Below are positions 1 through 9,500 of a DNA stretch of 36,573 nt, in pieces. Each line of letters begins with the position of its first letter. Position 1 is the stretch's first letter. The notes beneath the pieces are model-generated. The model did no database searches, was not told the origin of the DNA, and saw only the letters and a list, made by a program, of their open reading frames with translations. The stretch comes from an uncultured Clostridia bacterium (GTDB lineage Bacteria > Bacillota > Clostridia > Christensenellales > Aristaeellaceae), in the NCBI GenBank assembly GCA_937886445.1, contig CALGBY010000107.1, forward strand, positions 1 through 36,573, read 5' to 3'. A program made the position numbers and the translations under genes.

Positions 1-554
1 CCGGTGGAAACGGCCATGGCACCGTAGAAATATTCCCACATCCTGTCCACGGAATACATGGTGATGTTTGCCGCGGGACGGTGCTTCAGCAGCTCGACCT
101 TGTCGGGCTGTTTTTCTTCTTCAAAATACGCGATGGCATCCTCGCGGGACCACTGCTTCCGTACAAACGGAAGATCCTGCTCGGTGATCCTGCGCATTTC
201 GTTCTCGATCCGGACGATGTCCTGACGGTGCAGATCGATTCCGGGAAGACGGACGAAGACGCCGTATCCGACGGAGTATTCGATCCGGACCTGGGCAAAC
301 GGATACAGATGCTTCAGGGCCAGAAGCATGACAAAACGCAGGGAACGCTCGTAAATGCGGCGTCCCTCATCATCGGCGAGAGTCAGGGGAGAAAGACTGC
401 AGTCGGACCGGACCGGATCATTGAGCTCGATCACGATCCCGCCGCTCATGGCGGCAAGAGTCCCTTCGGGCAGGGCGTCCAGCTTCTGCAGACAGACACG
501 GACTGTGGTGCCTTCGGGTAATGTCACTGATTTGTCTTTGTGGCGGATCAGCAT
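1..554 (-). CDS. Nucleoside kinase (uridine-kinase family) with TGS/ThrRS-like N-terminus, 3'-truncated by the window edge
   Basis: The frame is open from an ATG at 554 to the left edge, about 184 codons without a stop. It starts after a clear AAAGGAGGT ribosome-binding site. Residues 1-60 look like a TGS domain and residues 60-165 like the second additional domain of threonyl-tRNA synthetase. The segment ending MWEYFYGAMAVSTG resembles the linker that precedes the P-loop kinase domain in clostridial nucleoside kinases. In that family the C-terminal half phosphorylates a nucleoside using NTP; this half, with Walker A, lies outside the window, so the activity is inferred. The gene is last in a minus-strand series with the exonuclease gene 73 bases upstream. 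Confidence 0.72.
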   Translation of the reverse strand, partial: MLIRHKDKSVTLPEGTTVRVCLQKLDALPEGTLAAMSGGIVIELNDPVRSDCSLSPLTLADDEGRRIYERSLRFVMLLALKHLYPFAQVRIEYSVGYGVFVRLPGIDLHRQDIVRIENEMRRITEQDLPFVRKQWSREDAIAYFEEEKQPDKVELLKHRPAANITMYSVDRMWEYFYGAMAVST

Positions 555-627
555 GAAATGACCTCCTTTATTTGATTGTGAACGCACATGATGAACTGAA
601 TGAAAAGTGAATGATGGACTGTCGGGA

Positions 628-1629
628 TCAGTCGTCGAAGGGCATGCTGCTTCTTTCGGCGTTCATGACTTCTTCGTCCGGATCCGGGAGACAGCCGTAT
701 TCCTCCAGATAACGGGCATTCTTTTCTTCCATCTGGAGGGCTTTGGTGTGTACATAGGCGACATTGGAGGGGGTCGCGGAACTGCAGGAGCGGTACATCA
801 GTTTCATACCGTCATCGGAAGGCCTGAAATGCAGCCGGATCAGCAGCTTTCCGTGATGATCGCATTTCGCGATCCCGAGATATTTGCCGGGACACTGCTT
901 GACATAGGTCCCGTCCAGAACGGCGGAACGCCCGCAACGGGGACAGACCGGCTGGAGCGCGGAGGGGGAGGCGAGGGCTTCGGCAACCGTGGTGAAAGCT
1001 TCCCCGGGCGTCTTTTCCTTATTGTGCCGGGCACTGTGAGTCAGCTTTTTGGGCGTCTGACCGTATTCAAGAACGGCTTTGGGATCGGGAAGCGCCTGAA
1101 AGACCTTTGCGGTATACCACGCATCATGAAGCGCGTTATGGAAGGGACGGTCCTCATCCGGTTCGATCTCAAGCATTTCCATGGCGGTCTTCAGTCCCTT
1201 ACGGTCCCGGCATTTGTGAACATCACTGAAGAGACGCTGAATATCGTACATGGAGGCCAGCGCCGTCTCACAACGGAAGAAATCCAGATTCTGCTGCAGC
1301 ACGCTGACATCGTCGCACCCCCAGGTCAGGAGGACATAATCCTCACCGCACCATTCGGCGAAGCGGGCCATTGCCTCGTTGAACGCGGGCGCGCCGGCGA
1401 GCTCTTCCGGTCCGAGACCGGTCATGCGGCGGATCCGGGGATGGATCCGGATGTAGACGGACGGCGCGATCGGGATGGATACGGAATCCACAATCTCCAG
1501 GTCCTCATTCAGTTTGACCGCTCCGACCTGGATCATTTCAAATATCAGCTGATCGCCCACTTCCCTGAAGGTGCTGCTCTGCCAGGACATGGGCTGGTTC
1601 CATTCAAAATCGACAACAACATAGTGCAT
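628..1629 (-). CDS. DEDDh-family 3'-5' exonuclease (RNase T/DnaQ-like) with C-terminal zinc-ribbon-like segment
   Basis: 333 residues. The N-terminus VVDFEWNQP carries the first acidic pair of the DEDDh fold. A middle Asp lies in LTWGCDDVSVL, and FHNALHDAWYTAKV (about 188-201) gives the final His and Asp, so the exonuclease core (about 1-210) looks intact. Family members remove nucleotides from RNA or DNA 3' ends with two metal ions; the substrate here is unknown. Residues 225-265 hold CPRCG followed by spaced Cys and His residues, suggesting a small zinc ribbon. The ATG follows AAGGAG at a rather long spacing (about 13 bases). It lies 32 bases after the flavoprotein gene and is probably cotranscribed with it. 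Confidence 0.82.
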   Translation of the reverse strand: MHYVVVDFEWNQPMSWQSSTFREVGDQLIFEMIQVGAVKLNEDLEIVDSVSIPIAPSVYIRIHPRIRRMTGLGPEELAGAPAFNEAMARFAEWCGEDYVLLTWGCDDVSVLQQNLDFFRCETALASMYDIQRLFSDVHKCRDRKGLKTAMEMLEIEPDEDRPFHNALHDAWYTAKVFQALPDPKAVLEYGQTPKKLTHSARHNKEKTPGEAFTTVAEALASPSALQPVCPRCGRSAVLDGTYVKQCPGKYLGIAKCDHHGKLLIRLHFRPSDDGMKLMYRSCSSATPSNVAYVHTKALQMEEKNARYLEEYGCLPDPDEEVMNAERSSMPFDD

Positions 1630-1661
1630 GGGGATTCAAAGACTCCTTATCGTCAGGCGGA

Positions 1662-2894
1662 TCATTCCGCTGCGTAATGACCGGCCAGCGCGCCGGTTGA
1701 GAAGGCAATCTGCAGGTTATAGCCGCCGGTACGCGCGTCGATATCCAGCACCTCACCGGCAAAATACAGTCCCTTTACCGTTTTGCATTCCATTGTGGAG
1801 GGCGTGATCCCGCGAAGATCCACACCGCCTCTGGTCACGATCGCCTCCCCGAACGAGCGGAGCGACAGCGGCGTGAGGGGAATGCCCTTCAGATGCCCCG
1901 CGATCCTTTCACGCACGCCCGTGCCCGTCTGGGCACAGCGGAGCGCGGTATCCACGCCCGAGATCTCGGCATACAGGTCCGCCATCTGCCCCGGCAGCAG
2001 TCCCTTCAGCACCCGCTTCAGGCTACCGGCGCTGTTTTCAAGAAGATCCCTGTTCAGGCGGCTCAGCAGCTGCTCCGCGGAAAGCGCCGGCTTCATGTCG
2101 ATCTCAAGCCTTACATCCTCAAGATCGCTTCCCGCCAGTGTGGCGGAAAGATCCAGCACCAGCGGCCCGGAGATCCCGAAATGCGTGAACAGCATCTCGC
2201 CCTGCTGCACAAACAGCTTTTTCTTCCCTCTGAACGCGGAAAGCGCCACATTCTTCAGGCTCAGCCCCGAAAGCCGGGACGGCCATTTTTCCCGCGTTTC
2301 GATACCCGTCAGCGAGGGAAAGCGCTCCGTTACCGCAAGCCCGCATTCCCCGGCGAACAGATACCCGTCCCCCGTGGAACCGGTGGAGGGATAGGACAGC
2401 CCGCCGGTACACACGATCACCTTATCCGAAAACAGTGTTCTGCCGTCCGCAAGCTCAACACCCTTCACGCGCCCGTCTTCCGCGAGCACATGCCGCACCC
2501 CGGTGTTCAGGCAGATCCTGCCCCCGGCGCGTTTCACCCCTGCCTCCAGCGCGCGGGTCACATCGCTGGCCTTATCCGAGACCGGGAACACGCGCCGCCC
2601 GCGCTCCGTTTTGACGGGGCAGCCGAGGCGTTCCAGCGTATCCATCATATCCTGCGGTGTAAAGGCAGTGAGCGCGCTGTACAGAAAGCGCGGATTGCGC
2701 ATCACTTCCTTCAAAAAGGTCTCAGTATCCGGGCAGTTGTTGGTCACATTGCAGCGGCCCTTGCCGGTGATGTAAAGCTTTTTGCCCGTTTTTTCGTTTT
2801 TCTCAAGCAGCAGCGTTTCCGCTCCGGCTTCCGCGGCGGAAAGGGCCGCCATCAATCCGGCGGCACCGCCGCCGATCACTGTCACTCTGCTCAT
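1662..2894 (-). CDS. NAD(P)/FAD-dependent oxidoreductase, BaiN/HI0933 family
   Basis: 410 residues from the ATG at 2894, which is preceded by GAAAGGAAAAA. The frame stays open upstream to 2984, but that part does not resemble the family and lacks a better RBS. The start SRVTVIGGGAAGLMAALSAA is a Rossmann dinucleotide-binding motif, with the acidic ribose ligand in LLLEKNEKTGKK. GKGRCNVTNNC is the hallmark of the HI0933/BaiN group, and GGYNLQIAFSTG near the C-terminus is the second FAD contact. Relatives include a bile-acid-inducible flavoprotein, but most members have no assigned substrate, so only flavin binding can be claimed. Flanked by surE upstream and the exonuclease downstream. Confidence 0.88.
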   Translation of the reverse strand: MSRVTVIGGGAAGLMAALSAAEAGAETLLLEKNEKTGKKLYITGKGRCNVTNNCPDTETFLKEVMRNPRFLYSALTAFTPQDMMDTLERLGCPVKTERGRRVFPVSDKASDVTRALEAGVKRAGGRICLNTGVRHVLAEDGRVKGVELADGRTLFSDKVIVCTGGLSYPSTGSTGDGYLFAGECGLAVTERFPSLTGIETREKWPSRLSGLSLKNVALSAFRGKKKLFVQQGEMLFTHFGISGPLVLDLSATLAGSDLEDVRLEIDMKPALSAEQLLSRLNRDLLENSAGSLKRVLKGLLPGQMADLYAEISGVDTALRCAQTGTGVRERIAGHLKGIPLTPLSLRSFGEAIVTRGGVDLRGITPSTMECKTVKGLYFAGEVLDIDARTGGYNLQIAFSTGALAGHYAAE

Positions 2895-3152
2895 TTTTTC
2901 CTTTCGGCGTACGCCTGCACGCCGTCCGTCTGTTCCGTCAGCGGACATTTTTCCCGCCCTCCGGTAATGAGCTTTACAGCTCATAGTTTATAACTAATAA
3001 CTTATAGTTATTAACTGATAATCCGCCCGAAGAGGCACCGATGGGGTGTTTGGAAATGGCCCGCCCTCCGGATGATGCACCGATGTCTGTATAAGATGTA
3101 TCCCGCCGTTTTGCTCCCGTACGGCGCTATTATGCCGTTTACGGGATCGTAT

Positions 3153-3176
3153 GCAGGCAGGGCACGGCCTGCCTGC
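3153..3176 (-). terminator. Hairpin immediately downstream of surE
   Basis: GCAGGCAGG and CCTGCCTGC form a perfect 9-bp stem around a 6-base loop, one base past the surE stop codon. No U-tract follows on the minus strand, so it is a weak or factor-assisted terminator at best, or an mRNA 3'-end stabiliser. Confidence 0.4.
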
Positions 3177-3177
3177 T

Positions 3178-3948
3178 TTAGGCTTCCGCTCCGTCTCCGC
3201 ACACAGCCCGCATCAGCTGATCACCGTTCTCATTCGAGAGCGATGTGATCAGCGTGGCGCAGGGAATGCCGCGGCGCACCAGATACAGGTCGCTTCCCTC
3301 TTCCGCTTCCTCGATGTGTTCCTCGCTCGACAGCCAGAAATACCTTTCCCCGCGGGGGTCCAGCCGCGTCTCGTATTCATCGATGTAATAGGTCCTGCTC
3401 TGGGGGCAGACGCGCATGGGCTGCCAGGTCTCGGGATCTCCCTCCGGGTAATTGAGGTTCAGCACCGCCATACGCGGGAAGGAATACCGCGCCGCCTTTT
3501 CGATGATGAGCACCGCGTTTTCCGCCGCGGCCCGCAGCGCCTCCGGGGAGCTGCCTTTTTCGATGCTGACCGCCGCCGCGGGGATATACTGCATAGCCGC
3601 CTCCCGGGCCGCCGAAAAGGTGCCGGAATAGTAGACGCCGCTGCCCACATTTTCCCCGTTATTGATGCCGGACAGGCAGAAATCGAATTTCACATTGTCA
3701 AACAGCGGGCCCGCGATGCGCACACAGTCGCACGGGGTGCCCTGCACGGCGTAAGCGGCCTGCGCCCCCCCGATCTCCCTTTTGCGGGTACATACAGGCC
3801 CTGTAAGGGTGATATGCTGTGAATTGGCGCTGCATTGATCCGCCGGAGCGCTGATGTACACAAGGTGGCCGCGTCGGACAGCCGCGTCGGACAGCGCGCG
3901 AAGCCCGACAGAATCGATCCCGTCATCGTTTGTAAGCAGTATACGCAT
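3178..3948 (-). CDS. surE: 5'/3'-nucleotidase SurE
   Basis: 256 residues, normal length for SurE. The N-terminus MRILLTNDDGIDSVG carries the metal-binding Asp8-Asp9 pair, CSANSQHITLT holds the conserved Ser/Asn region, and LSGINNGENVGSGVYYSGT is the third signature. SurE is a metal-dependent phosphatase that removes phosphate from nucleoside 5'- and 3'-monophosphates and acts in nucleotide salvage and stress survival. The ATG follows ACGGAGGAAAGA. It is 66 bases after the ThrE-like gene, without a strong terminator between them, so the two may be cotranscribed. Confidence 0.95.
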   Translation of the reverse strand: MRILLTNDDGIDSVGLRALSDAAVRRGHLVYISAPADQCSANSQHITLTGPVCTRKREIGGAQAAYAVQGTPCDCVRIAGPLFDNVKFDFCLSGINNGENVGSGVYYSGTFSAAREAAMQYIPAAAVSIEKGSSPEALRAAAENAVLIIEKAARYSFPRMAVLNLNYPEGDPETWQPMRVCPQSRTYYIDEYETRLDPRGERYFWLSSEEHIEEAEEGSDLYLVRRGIPCATLITSLSNENGDQLMRAVCGDGAEA

Positions 3949-4014
3949 TCTTTCCTCCGTTTGTTTCAGGGCAATACCGATCCGTCAGGCAAACCGATCG
4001 GATCAGTGCCCTCC

Positions 4015-5262
4015 TCAGGTCCGTTTTTTCTTTTTTTGCTTTCTCGCGACACGCCGTTCCCTGATCCCGGTCAGCACACGGTTGATCGTGATCAGCGTTA
4101 CGGCGCTCACCGTTATCGCGAGCGCGATGGCAAGGATGCCCACCAGCGTATCAGTGCCCGTTTCGGCACAAAGCCGGTACTTGCCCTGCGCGAGGTACAG
4201 CATCGTGCGGTACAGCCCCAGCCCCGGCACCAGCGGGATCACACCTGGGGTGATCAGCATGGTGGCAGGGCAGCGCAGCAGGCGGGCAAGCAGCTCGCCC
4301 ATCAGGCCGATCAGCAGCGCCGCGCTGAAATACGCCACCGCGTCCTCGCCCATGAAAAGATACAGCGTGTAGCCCGCGGTACCGAGCAGGCCCGTCATCA
4401 GCAGGGTGCGCCCCGGCTGATCAAACAGCATGCCGAACATCACGGTGGCGATCAGGCACCCGGCAAGGCGGACCGGCAGCAGCGTGACCGGCGCGGGAGC
4501 GTCGGGCAGCTGGCCCGGCCACATCCTGATCATGATGGCGGCTCCGGCGCCCAGCAGCACAGCCGTGAGCAGGGCCTCCAGCATCCTCGCGCCGCCGGAT
4601 ACCAGGTCTCCCCGGATGGTATCACGGATGGCGGAGGTGAGCATCAGCCCCGGCACAAGCGGCATCAGCGCGCCGGAAATGACCGCTTCCGTACAAAGCT
4701 CCGGGCAGAAAAGCGATACGAGCAATGCCTCCAGCGTGATCAGAAAGCTCATCAGCATGGAGACCGGCGGCCCGGGAAGGTGATGCACATCGGAAAACTG
4801 GAGCATCAGACGGCACACGGTACCGCAGAAAAACGCGGCGAGAAATTCCTTCCATCCGCCGCCGAACATTACGCAGAAAAACGCGCTGGAAAGGGCGCAG
4901 GCGGCGATCAGCAGCAGCCGGTTGGGCGCTTTGCGGTGCTCTATTTCCTTCAGGATCCTGAGCGCCTCCTCAGGGCCCGTTTTGCCCTCGCTCACGCTTC
5001 TTGATACCGAGTTGCAGGCGTGAAGGCGTGCAAGATCGGTGCAGCGGGCGCGGATGCGTATGATCCTCGTAACGGTCTGCTCTCCCGTTCCGGCGGTAAG
5101 CATCACGCCGGTGGGCATCGCGAACACCTCCGCCCTTTCAATGCCGAAGCCGCGGAACATATATTCCGCCGTTTCCTCGGCGCGGTAGGTCTCGCTTCCG
5201 CTTTCAAGCAGCAGCCGCACATTGAGGCACACTGCCTCCATACACAGAGCCGTTCTGTCCAT
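4015..5262 (-). CDS. Threonine/serine exporter (ThrE) family membrane protein, fused two-part form
   Basis: 415 residues with about ten hydrophobic segments after residue 120. The first 110 residues (ESGSETYRAEETAEYMFRGF and MPTGVMLTAG) match the soluble N-terminus of ThrE (DUF1212). A membrane half follows, and after residue 270 a second membrane block with LITPGVIPLVPGLGLYRTM matches the DUF3815/ThrE_2 part. In many Firmicutes these are two adjacent genes; here they form one chain as in Corynebacterium ThrE. Family members export threonine and serine by proton antiport; the substrate is inferred. The ATG follows AAGGAG. Its promoter abuts the MITE at 5349-5508. Confidence 0.85.
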   Translation of the reverse strand: MDRTALCMEAVCLNVRLLLESGSETYRAEETAEYMFRGFGIERAEVFAMPTGVMLTAGTGEQTVTRIIRIRARCTDLARLHACNSVSRSVSEGKTGPEEALRILKEIEHRKAPNRLLLIAACALSSAFFCVMFGGGWKEFLAAFFCGTVCRLMLQFSDVHHLPGPPVSMLMSFLITLEALLVSLFCPELCTEAVISGALMPLVPGLMLTSAIRDTIRGDLVSGGARMLEALLTAVLLGAGAAIMIRMWPGQLPDAPAPVTLLPVRLAGCLIATVMFGMLFDQPGRTLLMTGLLGTAGYTLYLFMGEDAVAYFSAALLIGLMGELLARLLRCPATMLITPGVIPLVPGLGLYRTMLYLAQGKYRLCAETGTDTLVGILAIALAITVSAVTLITINRVLTGIRERRVARKQKKKKRT

Positions 5263-5324
5263 CCGTTTTCTCCTTAGGATCTCTGCTTCGGGAAGGTGCC
5301 GTAAGCGCAGAACATCCCATATAC

Positions 5325-5353
5325 ATTATATCAGAATCGTACGATTAGGGCAA
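5325..5353 (-). promoter_or_regulatory. Promoter of the ThrE-like gene, -35 inside the MITE end
   Basis: On the minus strand TTGCCC (5348-5353), 17 bases, then TATAAT (5325-5330) with an upstream TG that makes an extended -10. The -35 hexamer consists of five bases of the MITE terminal repeat plus one base of its target duplication. Confidence 0.6.
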
Positions 5354-5512
5354 TACCGCACAAATGAGTTAGTACGATGGCGAGTGAATTTTTCAACAGA
5401 TTCGCTTGCAGAAATTGAAGGTTTACTGAATGTAAATCGAAATTTCTGCAAGATGAAGATGTTGGAAAAGACACCGTTCAGCGTGCTGACGAATTGTGCG
5501 GTATTGCCTTAG
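5345..5512. mobile_element. 160-bp MITE-like element with terminal inverted repeats and 4-bp target duplications
   Basis: The element spans 5349-5508 and starts GGCAATACCGCACAA; its other end is the inverted copy TTGTGCGGTATTGCC. It is flanked on both sides by TTAG (5345-5348 and 5509-5512), as expected for a target-site duplication. The whole element is one imperfect palindrome: CTTGCAGAAATT (5405-5416) pairs with its complement at 5441-5452, and both arm pairs share the centre at 5428.5. It encodes no credible protein, so a transposase would have to act in trans. RNA from it would fold into one long hairpin. The parent insertion sequence is not recognised. Confidence 0.72.
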
Positions 5513-5540
5513 GACAATTGAAATTTACACGGTTTCCCGT

Positions 5541-5569
5541 TTGAAATTTGCGTGATTACCTATTATAAT
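5541..5569 (+). promoter_or_regulatory. Promoter of the kinase-like gene
   Basis: TTGAAA (5541-5546), 17-base spacer, TATAAT (5564-5569), about 80 bases before the ATG at 5651. It lies just outside the right end of the MITE. Confidence 0.7.
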
Positions 5570-5650
5570 TAAAAAAGCGCGTACAGCCCGCGTTCCGCCC
5601 TCCGAAAATCACGGACAGGGCGCTCCGGAAGAGCACGGAGGGAGGTTTTT

Positions 5651-6493
5651 ATGGAATACAGCATCGACGGCATCTCCTTTGAAGCGGAGCTTCTCCCCGA
5701 TATGAGCTTCCTTTCCGCCTACGGAAGGGTGTTTTCGGTATACGCGACCTCGGTATCCGGTCTTCTTCATTTCGGCACGGAGGGGCCGTTCGGCAGGCTG
5801 TATATCCGTTTTGCCGGCGCGAAAACGCAAAACGCCACCTGCACGCCGGAGGCGGCCGTACGGCGGCTTGAGCGCAGCGTGCCGCTCTACGCGAGGCAGC
5901 ATCCCGCTCTGCCGGTGCTGCTCTCCCATGGCCCGGTATCCGGCGGCTATGCCCTCATCTTCCGCTGGGAGGAGGGGCAGCCGCTGCGCACCCGGCCTGA
6001 CGGCACACAGGATACGAGAAGCCGCTTTCAGTACCTGCCGCTGGAAACGCAGCTCCGCATGGCGGACAGCGTGTTTGACCTGCATGCCGCGTATGAAAGC
6101 GAGGGGCTGCTCCCGGACGGCTTTTCGGACGCGCATGTGCTGACCGACCCCGCCGCCGGGCGCTGCACGGTATGCGGGGTGGAGCGTTATGTGCCCTATC
6201 CCTTCCGGAACACACGGGGAAGGATGGCCGGAGAGGCGGATTTTCTTTCTCCCGAGGAATTTGACCGGGACGCGCTCATCACGCCGCGCGCAGGCGTATA
6301 CAGGATGGGACGGCTTGCGTTTTCGTTCTTCGGAAAGCGGTTTTCCACCCGCAGGGAGGACTGGACAGCCCCTCCCGTGCTCTATGACATCGCCGAAAAG
6401 GCCGCGCGCAGAGAGCAGGGGGAAAGGTATGAGAACATCGCGTCCTTTCTGGCCGCGTGGAGACAGGCGCTCAGAGAGATATGGATCAGGTAA
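5651..6493 (+). CDS. Serine/threonine protein kinase-like protein, probably catalytically impaired
   Basis: 280 residues from an ATG after GGAGGGAGG. It resembles a clostridial family of small kinase-fold proteins with the glycine-poor start MEYSIDGISFE, an FAGAKTQ strand (54-60), LPLETQLRMADSVFDLHAAY (129-148) and a C-lobe FLSPEEF (198-204) at the position of the APE motif. The catalytic-loop region reads PDGFSDAHVL (155-164), keeping one Asp. The DFG position reads VERY (177-180), so the metal-binding Asp seems to be Glu. Remembered relatives have FIKF where this protein has YIRF (51-54), so the ATP-binding Lys may also be changed. It may therefore be a pseudokinase. Single gene ending 5 bases before the ileS promoter; targets unknown. 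Confidence 0.62.
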   Translation: MEYSIDGISFEAELLPDMSFLSAYGRVFSVYATSVSGLLHFGTEGPFGRLYIRFAGAKTQNATCTPEAAVRRLERSVPLYARQHPALPVLLSHGPVSGGYALIFRWEEGQPLRTRPDGTQDTRSRFQYLPLETQLRMADSVFDLHAAYESEGLLPDGFSDAHVLTDPAAGRCTVCGVERYVPYPFRNTRGRMAGEADFLSPEEFDRDALITPRAGVYRMGRLAFSFFGKRFSTRREDWTAPPVLYDIAEKAARREQGERYENIASFLAAWRQALREIWIR

Positions 6494-6497
6494 ATGA

Positions 6498-6526
6498 TTG
6501 ACAAAAACGGGTTATAGTGGCACAAT
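6498..6526 (+). promoter_or_regulatory. Promoter of ileS
   Basis: TTGACA (6498-6503), 17-base spacer, CACAAT (6521-6526). Only about 65 bases separate it from the ileS start, which leaves no room for a T-box leader. Confidence 0.7.
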
Positions 6527-6595
6527 GTTGTGATGGCGGGGCATACGCGCAGGCGGAAATGCTGCCGCGTAAAGCATGAACACGGAGGGTGTACT

Positions 6596-9500
6596 ATGAA
6601 GTTTCAGGAGCTTTCTCCCAAGCCGGATTTTTCCGAGATCCAGCCGGAAGTGCTGAAGTTCTGGAAGGAAGACAAAACCTTCGAAAAATCGGTAAAGCAG
6701 CCCACGGGCGGTGAGGTGGTATTCTACGACGGGCCTCCGTTCCCCACCGGAAAGCCGCACCACGGCACGGTGCTCGTATCCTTCATCAAGGATATGATCT
6801 CCCGCTACTGGACAATGAAAAATTTCAGCGTTCCCCGCGTATGGGGATGGGACTGCCACGGCCTTCCCATCGAAAACCAGGCGGAAGCGCTGATGGGCAT
6901 AGAAGATAAAAACGAGATCGAGCGCAGCATCGGTATCGACCGCTTCAACGAAAAGTGCTACGAGATCGTAAGCAACAACAACGACGCCTGGCGCGAGTAT
7001 GTTGAGCAGATGGCCCGCTGGGTGGATTATGACGGCGCTTATAAGACCATGAACAAGGATTTCATGGAGAGCGTGATGTGGGCGTTCAAGACCTGCTATG
7101 AAAAGGGCCTCATCTACCGCGATTACCGCGTAACGCCGTACTGCACCCACTGCGAGACCTCCCTGTCCATTTCTGACACCAGAGAATCCGATTCGACGCG
7201 TCCCCGTCAGGACCGCTGGATCGCCGTAAAGTTCAGGACCCAGCTTACAGAGGAAGGCCTGCCGGTATACCTGCTGGCCTGGACCACCACGCCCTGGACC
7301 CTGCCCTCCAACCTGTGTCTGGCTGTGGGCAAAACGCTGAACTACGCTTTCGTAAAGGTGGACGGGCAGATCTATGTGGCCTGCAAAGACACGCTGAAGA
7401 ATTTCCCCAAGGTGTTCGGCGAAAAGCCCGAGATCGTAAAGACCGTAAAGGGTGAGGAGCTGCTCGGAACAGAGTATGAGCCCATCTTCCCCTACTTTGC
7501 CGACCGCAAAAAGGACGGCGCCTTCCGTGTGGTGGCGGCGGACTATGTGGGCAGCGATGAGGGCGTAGGCATCGTACACACCGCGCCCGCCTTCGGCGAG
7601 GATGACTACTGGACCTGCAAGAACAACGGGATCCCGCTTGTAAACCCCGTGGACAGCAAGGGCCGCTTCACCGAGGAGGTAACGGACTTCTATCCCCTGC
7701 AGGAGGATAAGAATGTCATCGAGATGAACCCCATCGTGATCCGCTTCCTGTATGAACACGGCAAGGCCGTGGCGGACGGCACCATCGTGCATAACTATCC
7801 CCACTGCTGGCGCTGCAAGCGCCCCCTCATCTACAAGGCGATGGACGCCTACTATTTCAACATCGGCAAGATCAAGGACCGCCTTGTTGAAAACAACGAA
7901 AAGGTGACCTGGCTGCCCGAGACCGTCAAGCACGGCCGTTTCGGCAACTGGCTTGCCGGCGCGAGAGACTGGAACATTTCCCGCAACCGCTACTGGAGCA
8001 CGCCCATTCCCATCTGGACCTGCCCGGACTGCGGCAAAAAGGTGGTGCTGGGCAGCATCGACGAGATCGAAAAGATGAGCGGCGTGCGTCCCGACAACCT
8101 GCACCGCCAGTATATGGATAAGATCACCTTCCCCTGCCCGGACTGCGGAAAGACCATGACCCGCGTGCCCGAGGTGCTGGACTGCTGGTTTGAAAGCGGC
8201 AGCGTTCCCTTCGCGAGCAAGCACTATCCCTTTGAAAACAAGGACTGGTTTGAAAACCATTTCCCGTCCGATTTCGTGGTGGAGTACACCGGGCAGATCC
8301 GCTGCTGGTTCTACTATCTGCATGTTCTGGCCACCGCGCTGTTTGACCGTCCCGCGTTCAAGACCTGCGTGGTGCACGGCACCATCCTTGCCAAGGACGG
8401 CAAAAAGCTTTCCAAATCCAGCCACAACTATACCGACCCCATGGAGCTGATGAAGTCCTACGGCACGGACGCCTTCCGCCTGTACCTGTACCAGTCCGCC
8501 GCCATGCTGATCGGCGATCTGTCGTTTGATGAGAGCGGCATTCTGGACGCCTTCCAGAAGATCATCCTGCCTTACTGGAACGCCTGCAACTTCTTCATTT
8601 CCTACGCCAATATTGATTCCTTCGAGCCGGACGGACAGCCCCCGAAGAGCGATAATCAGTTGGACAAGTGGATCCTCGCGAAGCTTTACACCACCCGCGA
8701 GCAGATCACCGAAAACATGGACGGCTATCAGGTGAACCGCTATGTGGAGCACCTGCAGTCTCTGGTGGACGGGCTGACCAACTGGTATATCCGCCGCTCC
8801 AGGAGAAGGTTCTGGGCGCCGGGCTTTGATGAAGACAAGAAGAACGCCTATTCCACGCTTTACTATGTGCTGGTAAAAATGACGCAGCTGTTCGCGCCGG
8901 TCGCCCCCATCGTGAGCGAAAAGATCTACCGCATACTGACAAACGAGGAATCCGTGCATCTTTCCGCCTGGCCCGTGATCCCCGCCGAATTCAGGAATGA
9001 CGGCCTGGTGGAGGAGATCGAAAAGGTGCAGGAGATCATCACGCTGGCCCGTTCCATCCGCGCGAAGAACCGCGTAAAGAACCGTCAGCCCCTGCGTCTG
9101 CTCGAGATCGCCCTGGCTGATGAAGGCATGACGAAGGCAATGACCGCCTTCGCGGATGTGATCGGCGAGGAACTGAATGTAAAGAATGTCAAGTTCCTTG
9201 ACAACGCGGACGAGATCGCCACCGTGCAGTGCGATCCCAACTTCAACGAGATCCGCGCCCGTTACCCGGATAAGATCCCCATGATCATCAAGGCGGTCAA
9301 ATCCGGCAAGTTCACCATCGCCGAGGACGGCGTAAAGCTTGAGATCAACGGCAGTGAGGAGACCCTCGCGAGCGAGATCCTGCTCATCAAGTACAATGCC
9401 AAGCCCGGCATGTTTGTCGCGAGCGGCAACGGCACCGTGGTTTCGCTGGATCTGACCGTGGATGAGGAGCTGAAAAAGGAAGGCCTGGCCCGCGAGATCG

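Noticed and set aside
2976..3019. AT-rich near-palindrome upstream of the flavoprotein gene as a transposon end or origin
   Set aside because: Imperfect, with no target duplication or DnaA-box-like repeats seen; more likely a promoter region.
3011..3202. 63-codon open frame between surE and the flavoprotein gene
   Set aside because: Overlaps the surE end and lacks an RBS and family resemblance; the region holds AT-rich inverted repeats (2976-3015) and a hairpin instead.
3967..3978. GGGCAATACCG between surE and the exporter gene, identical to the MITE end over 10 bases
   Set aside because: No second end, no target duplication and no further similarity; probably chance.
5222..5512. 96-codon open frame across the exporter promoter and MITE
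   Set aside because: It runs through a promoter and an imperfect palindrome and has no RBS.
6494..6595. T-box leader upstream of ileS
   Set aside because: The promoter is only about 65 bases from the start codon and no T-box sequence or antiterminator is visible.
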